From assembly GCA_021397845.1 (NCBI GenBank), contig JAHSVC010000030.1:248001-312000 (forward strand): DNA of 64,000 nucleotides, written 5' to 3'. Shown here one piece after another: positions 56,163 through 64,000 of this stretch. Position 1 is the stretch's first letter. Each line of letters opens with the position of its first letter. Origin of the DNA: Areca catechu. Lineage: Eukaryota > Streptophyta > Magnoliopsida > Arecales > Arecaceae. The position numbers and the translations under genes are program-made. Below the pieces are notes generated by a model. It ran no database searches. It was not told where the DNA came from and was given only the letters and a program-made list of their open reading frames with translations.

Positions 56163-59100
56163 GTACATCTCTGTTTTTTTCTCGATTTTTTCTTCTTAAA
56201 CAGGTCTTTCAGGGAGTTCTTTGGTTCAAAAATTGAAGCTTTACCTTGATGTTGGTTCTTTTCTTGACTCTGGTTTTCGGAAACTAAGGGATATAATTTT
56301 TATTTTCTTGAACTAATGTTTTAACTAATCATACTGCACTGCACATCCTTTTCTGAATAAAGGATGCTTCATGGAGCTAATTTGATCAAAAAGGTCAAAA
56401 GCTTATTTTGATGTTTGATTCCTTTCTTGATACTGATTTCAAGAAATCGTAGAAAAGCTTTTTTTTTTTTTTTTAAAAAAAAGTTTTTGAGCCCTAATTT
56501 TACTTGAGCGCACTGTGCTTCTGTTATTCTATCAGATATTTGTTGTGTTATTTTTCTAAATTAAATCTCCTTCTTCTGTATGATTGAAAAATATTCTTTT
56601 GCTGGTTGTAAAATTGATTTCCCCCTTTTCTTGTCTGCTCTCTTCTTGTTGGTGGTCTTCAGGGAAACATGGGAAAGGAAATTTTGTACTCATGTTTTTC
56701 TAATAATTAGCCTAAACTCTGTTATGCATTATATGCGATCTTGTTTCTTTTGTATTCCACTTTTTGAATTGGAGTTTTTTTTTTTTTTTAAATTATCCAT
56801 TCTTTATCTCTGGATTGATATCTTATTTGCCTTTTTTAAGGAGATTTATTCTTATCGAGCTTTCGATCTTAATCTTTGATGCAGTTTGAGAGTATTTTCT
56901 GTTGCCGCGGTTGTAGGGATATGTATTCTTCTTCCTGTAAATTATTTGGGGGATCAGCTTCAGGATATTGACTTTTCTGATCTTTCAAACAAGTCCTTGG
57001 ATTTATTCAGTATTTCGAATGTAAAGGATGGCTCGAATAGGTATCTCCTGCTTGTTTAGTTTTTGCTGCCATTTCTTACTCAATGGACTGATAAAGCATA
57101 ATTCTCCTTGGCCTAATAAAGAACTGGCTAAGGTATCAATCCGATGTAGAACTGACCATGGCCTTTAAATTAATGCATGACTTATTAATGTTTCTACATA
57201 CAGTATGTTGTGGTCCTGGGCCTGAACACAGGACTTGAGATATTATTTACCACTGTATTATTCATTTGATACATGCAAATGTTGAAGCATGCTGATACTA
57301 GTAATCTTCTATATGCTTATAGACTTTAGAATTATGCGAACATTGAGAAATCAAAAGGAAGAGCATGTTAGTTTCTTGACTGATGGAGGACAGCATAAAG
57401 CAAATGGAGATTTGAAAGAAAGTAATTTGCACTATTGTGTAATTTTACAAAATTCACTGGATTATTTAAGTATTCCTTGTACTGCAAATTTTAATTGTGG
57501 TAATTGTTGAAAAAGACAAAGAAAAAAGGAAAAAAAAGTTGCTCTCTAAAGAGAGCAACTGCAGAAGATTTTGTTGATCTCTTCTGATTATACACACCTT
57601 GTAATTATATTACAATGTTTCAAATTTGTACAAGTGCTTGACAGAATTGCCCATATACAAATATCTGATGTTAATAAAACATGGTATCCTGATTTCAAAT
57701 TTTAGGATCCACAGATAATAATTGAAATTCAAATTGGAAATACGATTATAAATAATAATGAAAAAGAAGAAATATAAGAGATTACAGAAGTAGGTAAGAA
57801 CAAAAGGAAAAAAAAATATTGCTTAGTTTAAAGTTTTGGCTGAAACCAAAGAACATTTTATTTTTCAGACAATTAAGTGGTTATGTACCCATGTCAGCTT
57901 GCTTCTGAGGAAGTCTTTTTGATTCACCTGAAATATAAAAAAGCAACAAAGTCAAAAGGTGCTTTTTGCTTTTTTAGTTATTTTTCAAAATTTCTTCTCT
58001 TTTCATACTTAAAAGCATCCAAGCCATAAAACTTCTTAATTATGACCTAACGGTCATTGTCAATTACTTAAAATAATTTCATATCTATACTTTTAGTTAT
58101 GAGATTTTGTTTTCAATTTGATAAGCAGTGCATGAAGTTTTAACAATTTTGCTTATATCCTTCACAAATAGATTGATAATACCTATTGATATAGTAAATA
58201 TCTTAACTTTGACATTTAGCAAATCAACGATGCCTCATTCTAACATTCTAATGACACTTTATTAAGTTTTCCATAATTGTGATGCTTGATTTCATGATTT
58301 TCTTTTTTAATTTATTAACCTTGGATTATTATTTCTCATGTTTTTTCATCCTTTGGTCCTAAATAATTTGAAGTAAAATGAAATGCTGAGGGGAGATTGG
58401 GACCTTGATTATTGGATTATCTAGGTTGTCAGAATTAGGATAAACTTTAATTCAAGGTTGAACCTAGCTTTGTTCGAGCTTAAAATGAGGGCATGTTTGG
58501 CATTGCTTCTGCTTTGTGAGAAAGGAGAAGTCAAAAGCTAGGTTTTCTAGCTTCTCCTAAATGCACTTTTCTGACTTTTCTTCATGTAGAAGCACTTTTT
58601 AGACAATGTTGCCAAATCATTTTTTTAAAGTGTTTTCTTCTTTAAAAGTTGCTAAAGTAGTTTGTTTTTTTGGTTTAAAGCAATACCTAATATACACCCC
58701 GAGCTTGGATGAAAACTTGATATGAGCTTAATTGATTTTTACTCAATTTAAGGTTATGAAGCTGATTGAAATAGGCTTCTGGTTGGCTTTATTTGAAATT
58801 ATGCTTGATTAAGCTCAACAAATAACAAATGAACCAAGCTTGATCAAATCCAGGCTATCATGCTCAGCTTAATTACAACACTTGAAGCAACCTTGATGTG
58901 GCTCATCCAGTTTAGATAACCTGGAGAACAATTTTTATCTTACATTATTTATTGTTTGTTTGATTGAAAGTTACATCTAAAGTTTCCTTCACTACGTTAA
59001 TGCCATGTTTGGTTAGACTCATTAGCGTAAGATAAACACTATGTACCCTGGGTAATGTATTATGCAACCAAACACAGCGTGATTTATCCTCTAAAATATT

Positions 59101-62100
59101 GTCCTACATGCACATCTAACTGAAGTTTTGACCCTAACAACTTCAAGGTTTGAAGTGCCACTGTGTGCAAGGCTGTCTCCACACCGGGCAAGCATGTGTA
59201 GCTGCAGTACCCCACATTTTGTCGGGTATCAACTTGTGTTGGCTTATATCAACCAGTGCCAGTTCAGCATGGATTGGCATCACTCAAGAACATTTATCCC
59301 TTTTTTTTGTGGTTGTGGTGTCTGCATATTTTGTGCCATGCTGTGACAGCCACTGGCTGGCAGGTCCCATGCCTTCAGTGCTTAAATCCTTGGATGACAA
59401 CAGAAAAGCTACCTCTTATTTTAATGGCAGAGTGAGCACTATGTTAACTTTCAACTAAGGTTGGGGAGAATACTAAATGGCTTCCATCTTTAGGTTTTAT
59501 TGGAAATATTCACCTATCAATAAAGTTCTATTTTATTTTGTTTAGCTGCATATTGTCTCAGATAAGCTTGTGAGAAATTGCACTTTTTTTATTGTAATAA
59601 TTGACATTATTTCATTTGTTAACGTGTTTAGATATTTACAAATGCTGATCTATAGTGAAACTGTACTCATAGTTAAAGAATTAATCATTTATTGACAGGT
59701 TATGGTTCCACTTTTCTGCTGCATATCTTATCACTGGAGTTGTATGCTTCCTGCTATATTTTGTAAGTTGATTCTGCTTTTTGTTGTTCATTGTTGCTTC
59801 ATTTTGATTTTATAGTAGTTGAGCTAGCTGCTTCATCGGCAATGCAATTTGCTTTCTGGTACTTACACATCAAGCTTTATTAGGTGCCTTTTCTCAACAC
59901 TTTCTACAAAGTTTAATTATCATATCCTAAGCTTTGTGTAACATAGATATTCTTTGATCATCATCCGTATGACGTGCTTGTGTTGGTTGATCCATATTTG
60001 AACATATATTGTTTTGGCAATGAAGATTGGTTCTTATTTTGTCTACATAATATTTAGTCATTTATTAAGAAAAAGGGAAAAAGATGAATGCTTATTGCTT
60101 CTTTTTGCAGGAGTATAAGTATGTCTCTGAGAAGAGGCTAGCCTACTTTAATGCATCTGAACCACAAGCACATCACTTTACTGTTCTTGTTCGTGATATC
60201 CCTAAACATGAAGGGGGTTCCCTAAGTGATACTGTTGAGAGATTTTTCGTAGAGTATTATCCATCAACCTACTTGGCACATGTTGTGGTTCATCGAACAA
60301 ACAAGCTGCGGGGTCTTATTGTAAGAATAATTTGTATTTTACTGCATTTATTTGTTCTGTACAGGTTAACCTGTTATCATACTTTTTCAAACTAAATACT
60401 ACAAATTAAAGCATGGTCATTCGTATGAGGATGGGTATAGTCATGTAACAGAATTTTAGTAGGTATTCTGATCTTTTTCGCATTAAATAGGAAATCTCAG
60501 AACATTTTCTGCATATATAGCATGGAACCAGATCTTTTATTCCCTTGTATGAGAATCATCTGTTTTATTGACAGGAAATCAAAAGAAGGAAACAACAATT
60601 AGAGGTGCATTTGGACTGTTGCTTCTGGGTGTAAAATTTAATATAGTCAGATTGATAGTCACTCTTGTTTCTAATTAGGCATTAATATTATAAGTGGAGG
60701 ATAGATATTTTAAATGTACATGTCGAAAAGAATAAGTATATCCAAATGGAGGAAGGTGGTAAGCAAGGTTGGCTGTGTTGGTACTGGGACGAATACTGGT
60801 TGGCCAACAATATGGTAGGGTATTGTATCATGCCATTCCGGCACGTATTGACAAAGGAAAACTGGAGAGGGAGGGGGATAGGGAGGAGAGAGAAAAGAGA
60901 GAGAGAGGGGGGGGGAGGGAGAGGGGGGGGAGGGAGGAAGAGAGGGAGAGGGTAGGGGAGAGAGAGGCCGAGGGGGGTGGAGGGAGGGTCGGGAGCCTCC
61001 ATTCCTTTGTTTCGCGGACAAAACAAGGGTCTGGGCCCCTTTTTTATTTTACCTATTCAAAATGAAGTATTTAAAAAAAGAGCCCCTAGTGAATCAACAA
61101 TATAAAAAAAGGTCCCGGCCCTTGTGTTGTTTGAAATTGGGGAACCGAGGGCTTCCAGTCTTCCCTTTGCCCATTTTGGTCTCTCTCCCTCCCCTCCCCC
61201 CCCCTTCCTCTCACTCTCTCTCCCCCCCCCCCCCCCCCCCTCCCGTTCTCCCTCTTCCCCTCCCTCACGAGATTTCTCAAACTAAGGGGCGGAACTATGC
61301 TAGTCAGCCCTGGTATGGTTCAGCATACCCTGAATCAAGCAGCTTGGGATGGTACCGCCTTCCTTGGTGGCAAGGTTTGTGGAATTTATAGGCCCTTTGG
61401 TCTCTCTTGTTGATGCTTGTGCAAGTTTCATTGTGGCTGTTTATTCTCCCCCCCTTCTTTCTCTATAAAGAATGAAGGGCCTAATCAGTTTGTGGCCTCA
61501 TGAAACGAGGGAGATGTAGTAATAACAACCCATGTTTGTGTAGTATGGTGAGGAAAAAGGAGAAAATGTTGGAAAGCTGGATAAAAATTTTGCAAAAAGG
61601 CTTGGAAAAAAACCTTCTACTGGGGGTTGTGGATTACGTAGGCTATTTGCTTGAGAATTTTACAGTGGCTGCTAGATGGCAACAATACTTTTTTTCAAAA
61701 CTCATGTTTATTGTATTATTTGGGTGTTGTGTGCAATATAACATATGCATCAAAACGGTTAGACATTAGCATCTTAAGAATTCCTTTCAATGTTTAACCA
61801 AGTTACCAATCACGAGCATGCCTCTTACCCCTTTATGAGTTGCCAACATGTGAGGAACTCGCTATATGTGATATGTTATGAAAGACATGTTAATGATTTT
61901 CTTCTTTGTGCTTCCTCCTTCATATGTGCATGGTGCACCATATTTTCATCTCATTCATTTTGGTATACTGTTTGTCCTTACTTTCAATATATAAAATAAT
62001 GGCAGTTTTTTTAAATTCCTGTCCAGACTGATGCCGAGAATCTATATAGGAGACTCACCCACCTAAAGTCAAGACAAGTTACTTCACAAAATAACCATCG

Positions 62101-62221
62101 TGGTAGCTTCCTAGGATTGTTTGGGAAAAATGTTGATCTTGCAGGTCATTATGCAAAGAAATTGGAGAATATAGAAGAGAATGTAAGAATAGAGCAGTCG
62201 GATATTTCTATGGCGGGTGAG
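55882..62221 (+). CDS. HYP1: OSCA/CSC1-like (HYP1 type) osmosensitive calcium-permeable channel, exons 1-5, 3' end outside
   Basis: Five exons (55882-56162, 56885-57040, 59699-59762, 60111-60320, 62027-62221) join in phase with GT..AG introns into ~301 codons. The protein starts MIVSALLTSVGINLALCVLF, the first membrane helix of the DUF221/OSCA family. It continues with LYSILRKQPGNVRFYVPRLV, SPGWVRKALEPSEEDL, GLDAVVFMRIFIFSLRVFS (second helix), ILLPVNYLGDQL, LWFHFSAAYLITGVVCFLLY (third helix) and the cytosolic PHM7 region with HHFTVLVRDIPK, VERFFVEYYPSTYLAHVVVH and NLYRRLTHLKS. This closely resembles Arabidopsis HYP1 (OSCA clade 2). The channel pore (7TM, PF02714) lies beyond the window. The family forms mechanically and osmotically gated, calcium-permeable channels. 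No frame break was seen. The ATG follows the GTG at 55879. Confidence 0.88.
56885..57040 (+). CDS. HYP1: OSCA-like exon 2
   Basis: tgatgcag|tttgag to gaatag|gtatct. Encodes LRVFSVAAVVGICILLPVNY through NVKDGSN. Confidence 0.87.
57041..59698 (+). other. Intron 2 of the OSCA-like gene
   Basis: 2658 bp, GT..AG. AT-rich with no nested gene recognised. A GC-richer patch at ~59130-59400 and a short inverted stretch near 58520-58570 (aaaagctaggttttctagctt) may be old element remnants. Frames at 57289 and 59128-59458 carry no recognisable domain. Confidence 0.6.
59699..59762 (+). CDS. HYP1: OSCA-like exon 3
   Basis: attgacag|gttatgg to atattt|gtaagt. A short exon encoding LWFHFSAAYLITGVVCFLLY. Confidence 0.85.
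60111..60320 (+). CDS. HYP1: OSCA-like exon 4
   Basis: tttttgcag|gagtat to cttatt|gtaaga. 70 codons, EYKYVSEKRL to NKLRGLI, start of the cytosolic domain. Confidence 0.87.
60764..61366. mobile_element. Fold-back hAT-type MITE in intron 4
   Basis: The left end CAAGGTTGGCTGTGTTGGTA and right end TACCGCCTTCCTTG are imperfect inverses. The flanks are gtggtaag (60756-60763) and gtggcaag (61367-61374), an 8-bp duplication with one mismatch. The arms fold: the GA/G-rich run 60866-60985 faces a CT/C-rich run 61186-61266. The inner part (gacaaaacaaggg at ~61017, cccttgtgttgttt at ~61118) also pairs. The end resembles that of the MITE at 15394-15761 (CAAGGATCGTTGAACCAGTA). No coding capacity. Confidence 0.7.
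62027..62221 (+). CDS. HYP1: OSCA-like exon 5
   Basis: ctgtccag|actgat to gtgag|gtacat. 65 codons, TDAENLYRRL to ISMAGE. The next expected exon (PAAFVSF region) is not in the remaining 1.78 kb. Confidence 0.85.
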
Positions 62222-62804
62222 GTACATGCCTTTTGCTTCCTATTACAGTGAGCTTTAATGTAGTACAATGATTGCTTGATATCACTGAAAATGTTCTTTC
62301 TAGGTGTGCTAGGTATACTTCTTAGGACCCTGTTGCTTTAAAAAATTATAGAGAGGTAGGTGTAAGTGTATTTCTCTGTTTCTTTTTTTTATTATATTAC
62401 TGTGTTTCCTATTGGTTAGTTTTTGCTATCCTAATTTTGTTTTCGAGGTAATATCTATTAAATTAACAATAAAGGAATTTATGCAGTGTCAAGTGTGATA
62501 TGTTTTACTTTACAAAACTAGGTTATTCCCAATCAATTAGATTTATTGATTCACTTGATATTTGGGTTATGTAATAAATATTGTCTTCTGATGCTGAAAT
62601 ATCAATTACTGTTTGATTTGTCAAAGTATTATTACTTGTTCTTTCATTTTTTTTGAATTAAGCTCAACAAGAAGGGCACTCGATATAGATTGTATCACTT
62701 ATCATTCACTGTTACATTGAGCCTCTATTTAGTATTATGCTAGATGTAGTAGTTTGTAAATCCTGTCTTGACTAATATCGTCAAATGGCATTTCCTGGCT
62801 ATAT

Positions 62805-64000
62805 TGATGCGGGACGCTCTAAGATTGCTAAACATGCAGGAAAACAGTAAATTAATTTTTTGTGATTTTTATGATATAGGTTTGTAGGCTAAATTCTAAA
62901 ATAAAAGTAAAACTAGCAAGAAGAATAGTAATGCATGGAATCATCATGATCGCAGGTAAACACATGCAAAAATAATAAATTCCAGGATCCGAGAATTGAG
63001 AAACTCCCGGATTAGGATAGCTTATCTTCGTCAAATCAGAAATTAAAATAAGGAAAGGATGTTACCAATCAGTGATTTGAAGATTTTCCGATGAAGAGAT
63101 CACACAGCACTCAGATTGGAGCCTGGATGATGAAGCTTAGTATCCCTTAAACTGATGGCTGGTTTGGGCGGTCCTGGAGGCAAGGAAAGCCTCCTCTAGG
63201 GAGGTGAAATACCTCGGGGATCTTGCAAAACGTCAAGGGTTAATCAAAACAGCAAGTAAAAAAAAGAAAGGAAATTAGGTTTAGAAGGAATCAGGCTAGG
63301 GTTTAGAAGCAGGGCGGCTTGAAGCTTGATGAAGATCTCCTTGCTTGGCGGCCTAGGGCATTCCTTCTTGGACGTGTGAAGGCTTGGATGGTAGTGAGTT
63401 AGGGCGTGGAAGGATGCTAGGCCGGCAAGGAATTCGGTCAAGCAAGAGAACACAAACACAAACCAAAGAACAAAAGCAAAATAACACAAGCTCGCAAGCT
63501 TAAACATATTTACCAGGGTTTTGATATCATGAATAAAAATTGATTACAAGAGGGGGAGGGGTGGGGTATTTATAGAGTTCCCATGCCCTCTAACTAGGGT
63601 TACATACTTGGGTTACAAGTCCTCTCATAGTTAGTTTAGAATTACAAGTAGTAAAACAATTAGGAGCATAAATCCCAACTAGGTTAGGATTTGACCTAGT
63701 CTTCTCCTTCTCCCTTCATGCTTTGACTATTCCACTCAAGGACACCTCTTGGACTTGGTCAACACTTCAAGGACGCCCAGGGGGCGTGTTGGGCTTCTAG
63801 GAGCAGCAAGGGGTCGGTCCAAGGGGGCTTGGGCGCATGGGCTTGGGCCTCTGGAAGCTGGGGTGGCCTGGTAGCAGAAATATTCCATGGAATCTTACTT
63901 CTTTAGAGCTTGGGCTTGGCGCCTGGGCTGGATTTTCTTGGGCTGGGATGCAGGTGGACCTCTAGAATCATGGATGCTCTGGTTTAGGAATATGCTCTGA
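62805..64000. mobile_element. Possible LTR or other element starting in intron 5
   Basis: From tgatgcgggacgctctaaga at 62805 the sequence changes character: more GC-rich, with gene-like but uncoded text to the window end (purine-rich, gggcttggg-type phrases). TGATGCGGGAC is a plausible LTR 5' end. The other end lies outside, and no protein domain is seen, so this is a weak call. Confidence 0.35.

Noticed and set aside
56580..56879. 99-codon hydrophobic frame in intron 1 of the OSCA-like gene
   Set aside because: T-rich intron sequence gives Phe/Leu-rich peptide; the gene is well explained by splicing 56162 to 56885.
60688..61280. Arg/Gly/Glu-rich and Pro/Leu-rich frames in intron 4
   Set aside because: They are translations of the GA/CT-rich arms of the MITE.
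63244..63507. 87-codon hydrophobic minus-strand frame near the window end
   Set aside because: No recognisable domain; probably chance in the putative element sequence.

Overview
The window looks like nuclear DNA of a flowering plant, probably a monocot and possibly a palm. The clade guess rests on remembered family resemblance and is weak. The genome type is clear: long AT-rich spacers, nested LTR retrotransposons with target-site duplications, L1-type LINE pieces, hAT-type inverted-repeat elements, and one intron-split gene with canonical GT..AG splice sites. I saw no bacterial operon signals, CRISPR array, rRNA or tRNA gene.

Layout. 1-3468: 3' end of a Sirevirus-like Ty1/copia element (extra third ORF, several polypurine tracts, 1532-bp LTR with a 21-bp minisatellite). 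6006-7137: non-autonomous hAT-like element. 8000-8901: large imperfect palindrome. 9000-10550: LINE ORF1 pseudogene. 10560-16700: decayed Tat-type Ty3/gypsy element on the minus strand, interrupted by a 368-bp hAT MITE. 18145-19790: ankyrin-repeat/PGG-domain pseudogene. 21050-31364: complete but defective Tat-type Ty3/gypsy element with CATGG target-site duplications and an antisense, intron-containing extra ORF. 32790-33960: two L1-type LINE 3' ends in opposite orientation. 33989-53691: an old Ty1/copia element carrying a 1.84-kb long-TIR transposon in its integrase region and a complete 10.7-kb Sirevirus-like element inside its 3' LTR. 55882-beyond the window: the 5' five exons of an OSCA/CSC1-like (HYP1 type) channel gene, the only apparently intact host gene. 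It carries a fold-back hAT MITE in intron 4 and a possible LTR start in intron 5.

The retroelement reading frames are broken by stops and frameshifts, and several catalytic residues are changed (protease DSG to DSD, RT YVDD to YVGD, integrase D and E to N and K), so none looks autonomous. Only the OSCA-like gene seems to be under selection for a host role. The most unusual signals are: a 13-nt perfect complementarity between U5 and the primer-binding position of the older copia element, where no tRNA-type primer site is seen; an inverted terminal segment in one LTR of the gypsy element that is still bounded by a perfect target-site duplication; and repeated 10-bp palindromic or DRE-core-containing motifs in three different copia LTRs.
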